Shown: positions 18,401 to 27,978, numbered from the stretch's first letter. The stretch: DNA of 64,000 bases from Paracoccus sp. TOH (GCF_030388245.1 NZ_CP098360.1:1076501-1140500); one strand, 5' to 3'. The notes: generated from the letters alone by a model not told the origin. Made by a program: numbers and translations.

Positions 18401-19339
18401 TCAGGCGCGGGGATGGGCGGCGCGATAGGTTTCCAGCAACCGGGCGTCGTCCACCCCGGTATAGACCTGGGTCGTGGACAGGCTCGCATGGCCCAGCAGT
18501 TCCTGGATGGTGCGCAGGTCTCCGCCCGCCGCCAGCAGATGCGTGGCGAAGGAATGGCGCAGCGCATGCGGCGTGGCGGTCGGCGGCAGGCCCATGACCT
18601 GCCGAAGCTGGCGCATGGCGGCCGAGATCAGCGCCGGGTTCAGCCGGCCGCCACGCGCGCCGCGAAACAGCGCCGCCGCCGGTTCCAGCGGATAGGGGCA
18701 GAGGCGCAGGTATTCGGCGATCGCCTGGCGCGCCACGGGCAGCACCGGCACCTGGCGTTCCTTGCCGCCCTTGCCGCGGATGGTCAGAGCCTCGCGGAAG
18801 GGCCAGTCGGCGCCGTCGAGCCCCAGCGCCTCGGAGATGCGCAGCCCGCAGCCATAGAGCAGCGTCAGCACCGCCGTGTCGCGGGCGGCGATCCAGGCCT
18901 CGGGATGGGCGGCGCCGGCGATCTCCAGCAGCGCCTCGGCCTGGTCCGGGGCCAGCGGCCGTGGCAGCGAGCGGGTGAATTTCGGGCTGCGCGAGGCCAG
19001 CGCCCTGGAGGCGTCGAAGCCGTGCCGGTCCGACATCCAGCGGATGAAGCTGCGCGTCGCCGACAGCCTGCGCGCCAGCGAGCGGGCCGAAAGCCCGCGC
19101 CCGCGTTCGGCGGCGGCAAAGGCGCGCATGTCGGATTGCGTCAGCTGGCCCAGCGTCGCCGGCAGGGCGGGTGTGCCGTGATAGCCGCCGAGGAAGGCCA
19201 GGAAGGCCAGCAGGTCGGCCTGATAGGCGCGGATGGTATGGTCGGAACGGTCGCGGGTCGCGCGCTCGCTGTCGAGCCAGCGCGCGAGATTGTCGGCCAT
19301 GGCCGGGGCCAGCGCCAAAGGCTCGGCCCCGCCGGTCAT
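18401..19339 (-). CDS. xerC: tyrosine recombinase XerC
   Basis: Site-specific recombinase of 312 residues that, with XerD, resolves chromosome dimers at dif. The catalytic set is complete: Arg167 (GCGLRISEALG), the beta-hairpin Lys in GKGGKERQVP, His258 and Arg261 (HALRHSFATH), His284 (LLGHASLSTT) and nucleophile Tyr293 (QVYTGV). The N-terminal SAM-like core-binding domain covers about 15-110. Its start overlaps the DUF484 stop by four bases (ATGA), the same order as in E. coli, where a DUF484 gene also precedes xerC. Intact housekeeping function is therefore favoured over an integron or phage integrase. Confidence 0.95.
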   Translation of the reverse strand: MTGGAEPLALAPAMADNLARWLDSERATRDRSDHTIRAYQADLLAFLAFLGGYHGTPALPATLGQLTQSDMRAFAAAERGRGLSARSLARRLSATRSFIRWMSDRHGFDASRALASRSPKFTRSLPRPLAPDQAEALLEIAGAAHPEAWIAARDTAVLTLLYGCGLRISEALGLDGADWPFREALTIRGKGGKERQVPVLPVARQAIAEYLRLCPYPLEPAAALFRGARGGRLNPALISAAMRQLRQVMGLPPTATPHALRHSFATHLLAAGGDLRTIQELLGHASLSTTQVYTGVDDARLLETYRAAHPRA

Positions 19340-20046
19340 TTCCTGAGCCAGGAGATCAGCACCAGCCGGAAGGCCTGGCCGAAGAAGCGCAGAAGATCGG
19401 TGCCCTGCGCCGGGTTGAAGCGCCCGAGATCGGCCGAGCCCATCAGCAGCAGCGCCGGCAAGCGGCCGGGGCCGAGGTCGATGGGCAGCAGCACTTCGGA
19501 GCGGATCGGGGCGCGGGCCTCGCCATGGACGGGCAGGGTCTCGCGCGCCACGCGGCGCAGCACGATGTCGTCGCCGCGCGGCATCCGCCGCCCGCCCGAG
19601 ATCAGCCGTGCCACCGTGCCGGCGGGGGCGATCACCAGCGGGCCGCTGGCCTCGGGCGCCGGGATCTCGCCGCCCGATTCCATCACCAGCCGCAGGGTCT
19701 CCACCCGCAGGATCGGCGCCACGGCGATATCGAGGTTTTCCAGGAATTCCTCGAAATCGGTCGGCTCCAGCAGCGACAGCACGGCGCGGTGGATGGTGTT
19801 CATCCCCGACTGGTTGTCATAGGCGGCCGAGATCACCGATTCATGCGCCGCCTCGAGCCGGTCGAGCCGCGATTCCAGCGCCTGCATGGCGCGGCCGCGG
19901 ATGTCGATGACGTTCTCGCCCACCTCGGCCTCGCGCGCGCCGATCAGCGCGCGCATCAGGTCGCGGTCGGAGAGGATCAGCTCGGGCTGCGCCAGCAGCC
20001 GGGCGCGCAGATCCTCGGTCAGTTCGGCCGCGGTCTGCTCGGTCAT
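19336..20046 (-). CDS. DUF484 family protein
   Basis: A 236-residue cytoplasmic protein of the DUF484 family, a GAF-like domain of unknown role. An N-terminal helical segment (RLLAQPELILSDRDLMRAL) and a probable coiled coil (about 50-75) precede the GAF-like region (80-230), which ends RFFGQAFRLVLISWLRK. In many proteobacteria it is found just upstream of xerC, as here, with ATGA overlap to xerC and a one-base overlap (TGATG) with the fsa stop. Translational coupling of fsa, DUF484 and xerC is likely. A link to recombination is suggested only by gene order. Confidence 0.9.
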   Translation of the reverse strand: MTEQTAAELTEDLRARLLAQPELILSDRDLMRALIGAREAEVGENVIDIRGRAMQALESRLDRLEAAHESVISAAYDNQSGMNTIHRAVLSLLEPTDFEEFLENLDIAVAPILRVETLRLVMESGGEIPAPEASGPLVIAPAGTVARLISGGRRMPRGDDIVLRRVARETLPVHGEARAPIRSEVLLPIDLGPGRLPALLLMGSADLGRFNPAQGTDLLRFFGQAFRLVLISWLRK

Positions 20047-20699
20047 CAGACGATCTTCTGTCCGGTCTTGGCCCAGTCGGCGTTGAACTGTTCCAGGCCC
20101 TTGTCGGTCAGCACGTGATTCGCCATCGCCTTGATGACGGCGGGCGGGGCGGTGATGACGTCGGCGCCGATGCGGGCGGCGTCGGTGATGTGGTTCACCG
20201 AGCGGATCGAGGCCGCGAGGATTTCGGTCTGGAAGTCGTAATTGTCGTAGATCTCGCGGATCTGGGCGATCAGCTCCATGCCGTCGAAATTGATGTCGTC
20301 GAGCCGGCCGATGAAGGGGCTGATGAAGCTGGCGCCGGCCTTGGCGGCCAGGATCGCCTGCGCGGCGCTGAAGCACAGCGTCACGTTGACCTTGTGGCCT
20401 TGCGACGACAGCGCCTTGCAGGCTTTCAGCCCGTCCCAGGTCAGCGGCACCTTGACGGTGATGTTCGGGGCGATCTTCACCAGGTGCTCGCCCTCGCGGA
20501 TCATGTCCTCGGCCTTGGCGGCCACGACCTCGGCGCTGACCGGACCTTCGACGATGTCGCAGATCTCCTTGGTGACCTCCAGGATGTCGCGGCCCGATTT
20601 CAGGATCAGCGACGGGTTGGTGGTGACGCCGTCCACCATGCCAAGGTCGTTCAGCTCGCGGATGGCGGCGACGTCGGCGGTATCGACAAAGAATTTCAT
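20046..20699 (-). CDS. fsa: fructose-6-phosphate aldolase / transaldolase-like (TalC)
   Basis: A 217-residue short transaldolase-family TIM barrel. Motifs: [23 protein letters not shown](I/L)LKSG, the Schiff-base Lys in [14 protein letters not shown] (about 86) and [12 protein letters not shown]. Small enzymes of this group are either fructose-6-phosphate aldolases (dihydroxyacetone + glyceraldehyde-3-phosphate) or true transaldolases; sequence alone does not decide. Length and ending are normal. It heads the fsa-DUF484-xerC unit and is divergent from the small ORF/priA pair. Confidence 0.93.
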   Translation of the reverse strand: MKFFVDTADVAAIRELNDLGMVDGVTTNPSLILKSGRDILEVTKEICDIVEGPVSAEVVAAKAEDMIREGEHLVKIAPNITVKVPLTWDGLKACKALSSQGHKVNVTLCFSAAQAILAAKAGASFISPFIGRLDDINFDGMELIAQIREIYDNYDFQTEILAASIRSVNHITDAARIGADVITAPPAVIKAMANHVLTDKGLEQFNADWAKTGQKIV

Positions 20700-20775
20700 C
20701 GGAGGAAGCCCTTCTTGCGGTTTTGCCGTGGGTTTAGCGCATAACAGCCGGCGCGTGAAGTCCGGGCTGCGCGGC

Positions 20776-20805
20776 TTGCGGGGCGTGGCGCCGCCATGCC
20801 ACTAT
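20776..20805 (+). promoter_or_regulatory. candidate promoter for the small ORF and priA
   Basis: TTGCGG (20776-20781), an 18-base spacer and CACTAT (20800-20805). The predicted start lies only a few bases before the ATG at 20815, again giving an almost leaderless message. Confidence 0.3.
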
Positions 20806-20814
20806 CCCGACCGC

Positions 20815-20949
20815 ATGCAAACGGAGAACGTTTTGGAAGCCTTGCAGCCCGATCTCGTCGCCCTGTTGCCGGCCCTGGCCGCCGGCCCGTTCCTGATCGG
20901 CAACTGGCCGCTGTTCCTGCTGATCGGCCTGGCCGCGATGCCGGCCTGA
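20815..20949 (+). CDS. small hydrophobic ORF upstream of priA
   Basis: A 44-residue frame, MQTENVLEALQPDLVALLP at the start and a hydrophobic C-terminal half (FLIGNWPLFLLIGLAAMPA). It ends one base before the priA ATG, so translation of the two would be coupled. No ribosome-binding site is visible, consistent with a near-leaderless start from the candidate promoter just upstream. It may be a small membrane peptide or a leader. No homology is claimed. Confidence 0.4.
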   Translation: MQTENVLEALQPDLVALLPALAAGPFLIGNWPLFLLIGLAAMPA

Positions 20950-20950
20950 G

Positions 20951-23152
20951 ATGGTCCCGCCGCTGTTCTATCCCCATGGCGCGCGCATCGCGGTGCTGAC
21001 GCAGGAGGTGGTCGGCGTGCTCGACTATCTTGCGCCCGAGGGCGGCGTGCGGCTGGGCCAGCTGGTCGTGGTGCCGCTGGGCCCGCGCCGGGTGATGGGC
21101 GCGGTCTGGGGGCCGGGGGTCGGCGATTTCGACGCGGCGAAGCTGCGGCCGGTGGCGCGGCTGATCGACGCGCCGCCGCTGGCGCCGGGGATGATCGAAT
21201 TCCTGATGCGCATGGGCGAATACACCCTGACGCCGCTGCCCTCGCTGCTGCGCATGGCGACGCGGGCGCCGGACCTGGACCAGCCGCCCTCGGCCCGGCG
21301 CATCATGCATCGCGCCGGGCCGGAGCCGGCGCGCATGACCGATGCCCGCGCCGCCGTCTTGCGGGTGATCGAGGATCACGGCGGCGCCGGCTTCGCGCCG
21401 GCGGAGCTGGCGCAGCTGGCCGGGGTCAGCCCGGGCGTGGTGCAGGGGCTGGTCAAGGCCGGCACGCTGGCCGAGGTGCTGGCGCCGCGCGATCTGCCCT
21501 ATCCGCGCCTCGATCCGAATCTGCCCGGCAAGCCGCTGGCCGAGGATCAGGCCGAGGCCGCGGAAAGCCTGCGCGATGCGCTGAAGCGCCGCGGCTATGG
21601 CACCACGCTGCTGCGCGGCGTCACCGGCTCGGGCAAGACCGAGGTCTATCTGGAAGCCGTCGCCGAATGCCTGCGGCAGGGCCGGCAGGCGCTGGTGCTG
21701 TTGCCCGAGATCGCGCTATCGGCCGAATTCCTCGACCGGGTCGAGGCGCGCTTCGGCGCCCGGCCCGGCGAATGGCATTCGGGCATCACCCGCAGCGAAA
21801 GGCGGCGGCTCTGGACCATGGCGGCGACGCATAGCGTCGGCATGGTGGTCGGCGCCCGCTCGGCCTTGTTCCTGCCCTTTGCCGATCTGGGCCTGATCGT
21901 CGTCGATGAGGAGCACGATTCCAGCTACAAGCAGGAGGATGCGGTCTATTACAGCGCCCGCGACATGGCGGTGCTGCGCGCCAGCGTCGAAGCCGCGCAG
22001 GTGGTGCTGGCCTCGGCCACGCCCTCGGTCGAAAGTTGGGTGAATGCGGCGTCGGGGAAATACCGCCGCCTCGACCTGCGCGCCCGCTATGGCACGGCGG
22101 ACCTGCCCGAGATGGGCACCATCGACCTGCGCCGGCAGGAGATGGAGAAGGGCCGCTGGATCAGCCCGCGCCTTGCCGCCGAAATCGCGCTGCGCAAGGA
22201 GCGCGGCGAGCAGTCGCTGCTGTTTTTGAACCGGCGCGGCTATGCGCCGATCACCGCCTGCCGCGCCTGCGGCCAGCAGATCGGCTGCGACCAGTGCGAC
22301 GCCCGCATGGTCGAGCATCGCTTCCAGAACCGCCTGGTCTGCCACCAATGCGGCGCGACCAGGCCGATCCCGACCGCCTGCCCGTCCTGCGGCGTCGAGG
22401 GCAAGATGACCGCCATCGGCCCCGGCGTCGAGCGGCTGGCCGAGGAGGTGGCCGAGCGTTTCCCCGAGGCGAAGGCGACGGTGCTGTCCTCGGACCTGTT
22501 CCATTCCGCCCGGGCGCTGAAGGAGGCGATCGCCGAGATCGGCGCCGGCGCAACCGACATCATCATCGGCACGCAGATCGTCGCCAAGGGCCACAACTTC
22601 CCGCGCCTGACGCTGGTGGGGGTGATCGACGCCGACCTGGGTTTGCAGGGCGCCGACCTGCGCGCGGCCGAGCGCAGCTTCCAGTTGATGCGGCAGGTCG
22701 CCGGCCGGGCCGGGCGCGAAGGCGGCGATGCGCGCGGGCTGGCGCTTCTGCAGACCTATCAGCCCGAGCATCCGGTGATCCGCGCCATCCTCTCGGGCGA
22801 GGACGAGGCGTTCTGGGATGCCGAAGCGGCGGCGCGGCAGGCGGCGGGGATGCCGCCCTTTGGCCGGCTGGCGGGGATCATCCTGTCGCATCCCGACCAG
22901 CCGGTGGTCGAGGATTACGCCCGCGAGCTGGCCCGCCGGGCCGAGCCGCTGCGCAGCATCGGCGCCGAGCTGTTCGGCCCGGCCCCGGCGCCCATCGCCC
23001 GCATCCGCGCCCGTTTCCGGGTGCGGATGCTGGTCCGCGCGCCGCGCCAGGCGCCGGTGCAGGGCGCCATCGCGCAATGGCTGGCGGCCGCGCCGAAAGC
23101 CCCCGCCAACCTGCGGCTGGCGGTGGACATCGACCCGCAAAGTTTCCTCTAG
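20951..23152 (+). CDS. priA: primosomal replication-restart helicase PriA
   Basis: A 3'-5' superfamily-2 helicase of 733 residues that recognises stalled forks and reloads the replisome. The Walker A motif GVTGSGKTEVY (about 223-233), the DEEH box (VVDEEHDSSYKQ) and the later helicase motifs (TQIVAKGHNFPRLTLV, QVAGRAGRE) are present. The two zinc sites are seen as CRACGQQIGCDQC and CHQCG...CPSCG (about 437-480). The N-terminal DNA-binding domain is complete. Its TAG stop shares CTAG with the stop of the convergent AbrB-type gene. Confidence 0.97.
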   Translation: MVPPLFYPHGARIAVLTQEVVGVLDYLAPEGGVRLGQLVVVPLGPRRVMGAVWGPGVGDFDAAKLRPVARLIDAPPLAPGMIEFLMRMGEYTLTPLPSLLRMATRAPDLDQPPSARRIMHRAGPEPARMTDARAAVLRVIEDHGGAGFAPAELAQLAGVSPGVVQGLVKAGTLAEVLAPRDLPYPRLDPNLPGKPLAEDQAEAAESLRDALKRRGYGTTLLRGVTGSGKTEVYLEAVAECLRQGRQALVLLPEIALSAEFLDRVEARFGARPGEWHSGITRSERRRLWTMAATHSVGMVVGARSALFLPFADLGLIVVDEEHDSSYKQEDAVYYSARDMAVLRASVEAAQVVLASATPSVESWVNAASGKYRRLDLRARYGTADLPEMGTIDLRRQEMEKGRWISPRLAAEIALRKERGEQSLLFLNRRGYAPITACRACGQQIGCDQCDARMVEHRFQNRLVCHQCGATRPIPTACPSCGVEGKMTAIGPGVERLAEEVAERFPEAKATVLSSDLFHSARALKEAIAEIGAGATDIIIGTQIVAKGHNFPRLTLVGVIDADLGLQGADLRAAERSFQLMRQVAGRAGREGGDARGLALLQTYQPEHPVIRAILSGEDEAFWDAEAAARQAAGMPPFGRLAGIILSHPDQPVVEDYARELARRAEPLRSIGAELFGPAPAPIARIRARFRVRMLVRAPRQAPVQGAIAQWLAAAPKAPANLRLAVDIDPQSFL

Positions 23153-24186
23153 CGCCGGCGCTCGACCAGTTTCGAGACCAGCGGCGACAGGGTGATGACG
23201 ATGATCATGCGCAGCAGATGGTGGCTGACCACATAGGCCAGATCCGCCCCGGCGATGATGGCGATCACCACCATCTCGGCCTGCCCGCCCGGCAGATAGG
23301 CCAGGAAGGCATCCAGCGTCGGCGCCAGCCCCAGATGGGTGATCAGTTCGATGAAGGCCAGGCTGATCAGGGCCAGGAACATCGCATAGACCAGCCCCGC
23401 GGTCACGTCGATGCGCAGCTCGCGGCCGGTGATGCCGACATATTTCACCCCGACCGCGACGCCGATGAAGAATTGCGCGGCCTGGATGATCTCGGCCGGC
23501 GGGCGGTGCTGGATCAGTCCCGACAGCGACAGTCCCGCCGCCAGCACCATCGGCCCCAGGATCGAGGCGCCGAACAGGCCCAGCCGCTCGGCCAGCTTCC
23601 AGCCGACAAGCCCGGCGGCGACCATCAGCCCGATCTCGATGGGGTCGGTGCCGCGGATCGGCGCGCCCGGCGGCTGCGACAGGTCCACGCCCCAGAAGCT
23701 CTGCATGATCAGCGGCGCCACGGTGACGATGACCAGCACGCGGGTGGCATGGATCAGCGACAGGGCGCGCACGTCGCCGCCCGCCTCCTCGCCGAAGACC
23801 AGCATGTCCTGCAGGCCGCCCGGCATGGCCGCATACCAGGCGGTCGGGTGGTCGAAGCCGAAGACCCGCCGGAACAGCGGATAGCCGACCAGGGCGATGG
23901 CGCCGATGAAGACCGGCACCAGCACCAGCGAGGCGGCGATCTCGGGCAGTTCGCCCAGCACCTGTGGGGTGATCGAGGCGCCGACGGCCACGCCCAGGAA
24001 GGTGCGCATGAAGATGCCGAAGCCGCCCGCCCCGGCCAGCGGCGCCCCGGCCAGCGCCGCGATCAGGCAGGCCAGCATCGGGCCCAGCAGCAGGGGCAGC
24101 GGCAGGCGCAGTGCCAGGAACAGGGCCCCGCCGACGGCGGCCAGCGCAAAGGTCAGGATGCGTCTTCTGGTCAGGGTCAGGGTCAT
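23149..24186 (-). CDS. AbrB-type (PF05145) membrane permease-like protein
   Basis: An inner-membrane protein of 345 residues with about ten hydrophobic segments and the internal duplication of the AbrB/DUF-ammonia-monooxygenase family: LPLPLLLGPMLACL in the first half and LFGASILGPMVLAAGL in the second. YAAMPGGLQDMLVFGEEAGGDVRALSLIHATRV and YLPGGQAEMVVIA are the matching family motifs. The family is thought to transport or regulate, but no substrate is established; the old name 'ammonia monooxygenase' is misleading. ATG 24186 gives the most typical N terminus. The stop overlaps priA through CTAG. Confidence 0.87.
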   Translation of the reverse strand: MTLTLTRRRILTFALAAVGGALFLALRLPLPLLLGPMLACLIAALAGAPLAGAGGFGIFMRTFLGVAVGASITPQVLGELPEIAASLVLVPVFIGAIALVGYPLFRRVFGFDHPTAWYAAMPGGLQDMLVFGEEAGGDVRALSLIHATRVLVIVTVAPLIMQSFWGVDLSQPPGAPIRGTDPIEIGLMVAAGLVGWKLAERLGLFGASILGPMVLAAGLSLSGLIQHRPPAEIIQAAQFFIGVAVGVKYVGITGRELRIDVTAGLVYAMFLALISLAFIELITHLGLAPTLDAFLAYLPGGQAEMVVIAIIAGADLAYVVSHHLLRMIIVITLSPLVSKLVERRR

Positions 24187-24331
24187 GGTCGTGTCCAACG
24201 CGCCGGTCCGGTCGCGGCGATGCCGCCGCCCAAGGCCGGCTTTTGGGCCGCGCGATAGGCCAGCCGCGCCGGAAGGTCCAGCCCGGCGCCGTGCGCGGGA
24301 CCACGGCGCGGCCGGCAGGCGGGCAGGGCGG

Positions 24332-25072
24332 TCACAGCCCGCAGCGGTCCAGGAACCCCTCCAGCAGGCCGGCAAGGCGGGTCGCCCACAATTCCTGCCC
24401 GGCGGCGTCGGCGATCAGGTCGTTCCTGACCTCGATCAGCACGTTCGGCCGGCCCTGCGCCAGCGCATGGCGGTCGATGGAATCGCCGTCCAGATGCCCG
24501 GAATAGGGTTCGTTGTCGCCGGTGATCCAGCCTAGGTCGCGGCATTCGCGCACCAGCGCCTTGCCCAGCCGCTCGTCGCGATGCGAATAAAGCACCCCCA
24601 CCGCCCAGGGCCGCCGCGGCCGGCCGCGCAGCTGCCGGGTGAAGCTGTGGATGGCGCAGATCGCCCGGTCCGGCCGCGCCGAGGCCAGCGCCTCATAGGC
24701 GGCGTGATAGGGATGATAAAGCCGGTCGAGCCGCCTTTGCCGCTCGGCCGGGCCGGCATGGCGATTCGCCGGAATGACGGTGCCGTCATAGATCCGCATC
24801 AGCAGCGTCGGGTCGTCCTCGCCCCGGTTCGGGTCGATCACCAGACGCGAGAAATCCGACAGGATCGCCGGCGCGCCCAGCCGCTCGGCCAGCCGCCGCG
24901 CCAGCCCGGCGGCGCCGACGTCATAGGCGATGTGCCGCGCCATGTCCGCGGGCGCGATGCCCAGATCGCCGCCGTTGATCCAGTCCGGCACCCGGTTGCT
25001 GGCATGGTCGCAGGTGATCAGCCAGCGCGAGGGGCGGTCCGCCCCGATGGTCCTGAAAGCCTCTGCCGTCAT
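24332..25072 (-). CDS. N-formylglutamate amidohydrolase family protein
   Basis: A 246-residue Zn-type amidohydrolase of the N-formylglutamate deformylase family (HutG2-like). Metal and substrate motifs are LITCDHASNRVP near residue 20, DFSRLVIDPNR in the middle, IHSFTR and the C-terminal LIEVRNDLI. In histidine catabolism this enzyme releases formate from N-formylglutamate, but no hut genes are nearby, so another N-acyl amino acid could be the substrate. ATG 25072 (MTAEAFRT) was preferred over an upstream ATG in frame because a GAGGCGAAAG site precedes it. Confidence 0.87.
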   Translation of the reverse strand: MTAEAFRTIGADRPSRWLITCDHASNRVPDWINGGDLGIAPADMARHIAYDVGAAGLARRLAERLGAPAILSDFSRLVIDPNRGEDDPTLLMRIYDGTVIPANRHAGPAERQRRLDRLYHPYHAAYEALASARPDRAICAIHSFTRQLRGRPRRPWAVGVLYSHRDERLGKALVRECRDLGWITGDNEPYSGHLDGDSIDRHALAQGRPNVLIEVRNDLIADAAGQELWATRLAGLLEGFLDRCGL

Positions 25073-25128
25073 GGTTCTTTCGCCTCGCATGGGGCAATCT
25101 TTAGTGCAAGCCATGCACAAGGCGCCAG

Positions 25129-25158
25129 TTGCCGCGTGCCGGCGAATGGGGCTATAGA
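25129..25158 (+). promoter_or_regulatory. sigma70-type promoter for pyk
   Basis: TTGCCG (25129-25134), an 18-base spacer and TATAGA (25153-25158), 36 bases before the pyk ATG. It lies in the divergent gap with the amidohydrolase gene. Confidence 0.5.
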
Positions 25159-25194
25159 ACAGCCGGTAGCGCAAACAACAGGCGGGAGAACGGG

Positions 25195-26640
25195 ATGAGA
25201 CGGCATCGCAAGGTCAAGATCGTGGCAACGCTCGGGCCGGCATCCAGCGATTTCGCCACCATCCGCGCGCTTTTCGAGGCCGGCGCGGACGTGTTCCGCC
25301 TGAACATGAGCCATGGCACGCACGAGGAACAGCGCGCCCGCTACGACATCATCCGCAAGGTCGAGGCCGAATCGGGCCGGCCCATCGCCGTGCTGGCCGA
25401 CCTGCAGGGCCCGAAGCTGCGCGTCGGCGCCTTCGCCGAGGGGCCGCATGACCTGCGGGACGGGCAGGCCTTCCGCTTCGACCTCGATCCGACGCCCGGC
25501 ACCGCCAGCCGCGTGCAGCTGCCGCATCCCGAGATCTTCGCGGCGCTGGAACCCGGCGCCGAGCTGCTGGTCAACGACGGCAAGATCCGCCTGCGGGTCG
25601 AGGCCTGCGGCCCCGATTTCGCCGATTGCACGGTGACGGCGGGCGGGCCGATCTCGAACCGCAAGGGCGTGAACGTGCCCGACGTGGTGCTGCCGCTGGC
25701 GGCGCTGTCGGACAAGGACCGCGACGACCTGGAATTCGCCTGCGGGCTGGGGGTGGACTGGCTGGCCCTGTCCTTCGTCCAGCGCCCCGAGGACGTGATC
25801 GAGGCGCGCGAGCTGGCCAAGGGCCGCGCCGCCATCCTGTCCAAGATCGAGAAACCCGCCGCCGTGCGGGCCTTTCCCGAGATCCTCAAGGTCTCGGACG
25901 GGATCATGGTGGCGCGCGGCGACCTGGGGGTCGAGCTGCCGGTGCATTCGGTGCCGCCGATCCAGAAGCGGCTGGTGCGCGCCTGCCGCGCGGCGGCCAA
26001 GCCGGTGATCGTCGCCACCCAGATGCTGGAATCGATGATCGAAAGCCCGATGCCGACCCGGGCCGAGGTCTCGGACGTGGCGACCGCGATCTACGAGGGC
26101 ACCGACGCCATCATGCTTTCGGCCGAAAGCGCCGCCGGCGCCTATCCGGTCGAGGCGGTGGCGACCATGGACAACGTGGCGCGTTCCGTCGAAAGCGACC
26201 CGACCTATCGCGAGATCATCGAAAGCTCGCGCCAGGCCAAGCGCCAGACCGTGGCCGACGGCATCGTCGCCGCGGCGCGCGAGATTGCCGAGACCACCGA
26301 CATCTCCGCCATCTGCGCCTTCACCCAGTCCGGCACCACCGCCAGCCTGGTGGCGCGCGAGCGGCCGCGGGTGCCGATCGTCGCCATGTCCTCGGAACAG
26401 GGCACGCTGCGCCGGCTGTGCCTGACCTGGGGGACGCATTGCGTGAAGACCCCGTCGCTGGAACGCTTCAAGCAGGCGGTGGTGAACGCGGCCAAGGCGG
26501 CGCGGGATTTCGGCTTCGCCGACGAATCGAACCAGATTGTGGTCATGGCCGGCGTGCCCTTCAACGTGCCGGGCACCACCAACATCCTGCGCATCGCCCC
26601 CTGCGACGAGCGCTTGATCTATCGCACCGATCCGGAATAA
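25195..26640 (+). CDS. pyk: pyruvate kinase
   Basis: Final glycolytic step: phosphoenolpyruvate + ADP to pyruvate + ATP. The 481 residues carry the complete set of motifs: [10 protein letters not shown] at the N terminus, FRLNMSHG, the active-site Lys in [20 protein letters not shown] (Mg binding), and [23 protein letters not shown]. The C-terminal regulatory domain is present and ends at RTDPE. GCGGGAGAA precedes ATG 25195 at good spacing; an in-frame upstream start would run into the promoter. The downstream gene of unknown function follows after 37 bases and may be co-transcribed. Confidence 0.97.
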   Translation: MRRHRKVKIVATLGPASSDFATIRALFEAGADVFRLNMSHGTHEEQRARYDIIRKVEAESGRPIAVLADLQGPKLRVGAFAEGPHDLRDGQAFRFDLDPTPGTASRVQLPHPEIFAALEPGAELLVNDGKIRLRVEACGPDFADCTVTAGGPISNRKGVNVPDVVLPLAALSDKDRDDLEFACGLGVDWLALSFVQRPEDVIEARELAKGRAAILSKIEKPAAVRAFPEILKVSDGIMVARGDLGVELPVHSVPPIQKRLVRACRAAAKPVIVATQMLESMIESPMPTRAEVSDVATAIYEGTDAIMLSAESAAGAYPVEAVATMDNVARSVESDPTYREIIESSRQAKRQTVADGIVAAAREIAETTDISAICAFTQSGTTASLVARERPRVPIVAMSSEQGTLRRLCLTWGTHCVKTPSLERFKQAVVNAAKAARDFGFADESNQIVVMAGVPFNVPGTTNILRIAPCDERLIYRTDPE

Positions 26641-26677
26641 GCCCGCGGCGACAGATCCGTAACGGAAAGGTGATCCG

Positions 26678-27241
26678 ATGATCGACATCCTGCTGCTGGC
26701 CGGCGTGGCGCTTTGCGCGCTTTCGGTGCTGACGGCCATCGTCTCGGTGGTCCGCACCCGGGCACCGCGCGGCGCGGCCATCCTGCTGGTGCTGGGCCTG
26801 GTGCTGGCCTTTGCCGGTTCCTGGCTGGATCAGCGTCCCTTCGGCGTCGCGGCGCTGAAGGAAAGCTGGCAGCGCCTGCTGCGCGGCGAGGTCTCGCTGG
26901 GCAGCGACCCGGTGACCGCCCCGGCCCCGACCCCGACCCCGACCCCCGAGCCGACGCCGGCCGCCGCGACGCCCGAAGCCCCGGCGACCCCGGCGACCGA
27001 GGCGCCGGGCGCCGAGCCGCCGGACCCGGCGGATGCCATCCCCTCCGAGGCGACCGGGACCGATGCCGCCGGGACCGAAGCCGGGACCGAAGCCGGTACC
27101 GCGCCCGTCGAAACCGAAGCCGGCACCGAAGCCCCCGGCCCCGAGGCCGAGAAGCCGATCCAGGGCAATGCCGACGGCGCCTCTGCCGAGCCCGCGGCCC
27201 CGGTGGCCGAGAACCCGACCGGCGCGCAGCCCAGCCAATAG
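26678..27241 (+). CDS. membrane protein with low-complexity acidic tail
   Basis: A 187-residue protein with two N-terminal hydrophobic segments (about 3-25 and 32-50) and a long low-complexity tail. Residues 80-105 are a Thr-Pro ladder ([12 protein letters not shown]), followed by an Ala/Glu/Pro-rich region with the tandem motif [10 protein letters not shown] (about 131-140). The tail is acidic and certainly unstructured; it probably extends into the periplasm or cytoplasm like a wall- or partner-spanning spacer. The repeats are also repeats in DNA, so length may vary between strains. No family is recognised. AACGGAAAGG precedes the ATG. Confidence 0.65.
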   Translation: MIDILLLAGVALCALSVLTAIVSVVRTRAPRGAAILLVLGLVLAFAGSWLDQRPFGVAALKESWQRLLRGEVSLGSDPVTAPAPTPTPTPEPTPAAATPEAPATPATEAPGAEPPDPADAIPSEATGTDAAGTEAGTEAGTAPVETEAGTEAPGPEAEKPIQGNADGASAEPAAPVAENPTGAQPSQ

Positions 27242-27244
27242 GAC

Positions 27245-27273
27245 TTGCCAAGCCCCGCGTGCCCGCCTATAGG
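27245..27273 (+). promoter_or_regulatory. sigma70-type promoter for rpmI-rplT
   Basis: TTGCCA (27245-27250), a 17-base spacer and TATAGG (27268-27273), giving a leader of roughly 70 bases before rpmI. No classical L20-binding leader structure is obvious, but L20 autoregulation is known in other bacteria. Confidence 0.55.
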
Positions 27274-27350
27274 GCACGCTTCCACCCGCGCGGCCGGCCG
27301 ACATGGCATTGCCGAGTCGCGCGTTCACTCTGACCGCAAGGAGAGTAAAA

Positions 27351-27551
27351 ATGCCGAAGATGAAGACAAAAGCGGCCGCCAAGAAGCGGTTCTCGATGAC
27401 GGCTTCGGGCAAGGTCAAGGCCGGCCCGGCCGGCAAGCGCCACGGCATGATCAAGCGCTCGACGAAATTCATCCGCGACGTGACCGGGACCATGATCCTG
27501 TCCGACGCGGACGCGAAGATCGTCAAGAAATACATGCCCTACAACCGCTAA
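27351..27551 (+). CDS. rpmI: 50S ribosomal protein L35 (bL35)
   Basis: A 66-residue, strongly basic ribosomal protein. The start [14 protein letters not shown] and the end [10 protein letters not shown] are diagnostic for bL35. AAGGAGAG lies 6-13 bases before ATG 27351. An in-frame ATG at 27303 would add 16 residues not found in the family. rplT follows after 12 bases. infC, which precedes rpmI in many bacteria, is not adjacent here. Confidence 0.97.
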   Translation: MPKMKTKAAAKKRFSMTASGKVKAGPAGKRHGMIKRSTKFIRDVTGTMILSDADAKIVKKYMPYNR

Positions 27552-27563
27552 GTAGAACCGGAC

Positions 27564-27923
27564 ATGGCACGAGTCAAATCGGGTAAGATCACCCACGCCC
27601 GCCACAAGAAGGTTCTTGACGCGGCGAAAGGCTATTACGGCAACCGTTCGCGCAACTTCCGCACCGCGACCCAGGCCGTCGACAAGGCCAACCAATACGC
27701 CACCCGCGACCGCAAGACGCGCAAGCGCAACTTCCGCGCGCTGTGGATCCAGCGCATCAACGCCGCCGTGCGCGCCGTCGATGCCGAGATGACCTATTCG
27801 CGCTTCATCGCCGCGCTGGCGAAAGCCGGGATCGAGGTGGACCGCAAGGTCCTGGCCGACCTGGCCGTGCACGAGCACGAGGCCTTTGCCGCCGTGGTCG
27901 CGCAGGCGAAAGCCGCCGCCTGA
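27564..27923 (+). CDS. rplT: 50S ribosomal protein L20 (bL20)
   Basis: A 119-residue basic protein that binds 23S rRNA early in large-subunit assembly. [19 protein letters not shown] at the start and the [15 protein letters not shown] segment are diagnostic, and the globular C-terminal domain ([23 protein letters not shown]) is complete. It shares a transcript with rpmI and is followed by two successive terminator hairpins, so the usual read-through into pheS is broken in this genome by a P450, a symporter and an ArsC-like gene. Confidence 0.98.
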   Translation: MARVKSGKITHARHKKVLDAAKGYYGNRSRNFRTATQAVDKANQYATRDRKTRKRNFRALWIQRINAAVRAVDAEMTYSRFIAALAKAGIEVDRKVLADLAVHEHEAFAAVVAQAKAAA

Positions 27924-27951
27924 TTTCCGGGCAAAGGCTGAAACGGACCAG

Positions 27952-27978
27952 ACCCGCGTCGCGAGGCGCGGGTTTTTT
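27952..27978 (+). terminator. intrinsic terminator of rpmI-rplT
   Basis: ACCCGCG (27952-27958) pairs with CGCGGGT (27967-27973) around an 8-base loop, followed by a run of T (27973-27978). It lies 28 bases after the rplT stop. Confidence 0.9.

Noticed and set aside
18401..19339. Tyrosine recombinase as sign of an integrated element
   Set aside because: It sits in the housekeeping order fsa-DUF484-xerC with ATGA overlaps, no att repeats or cargo, and has XerC length and motifs.
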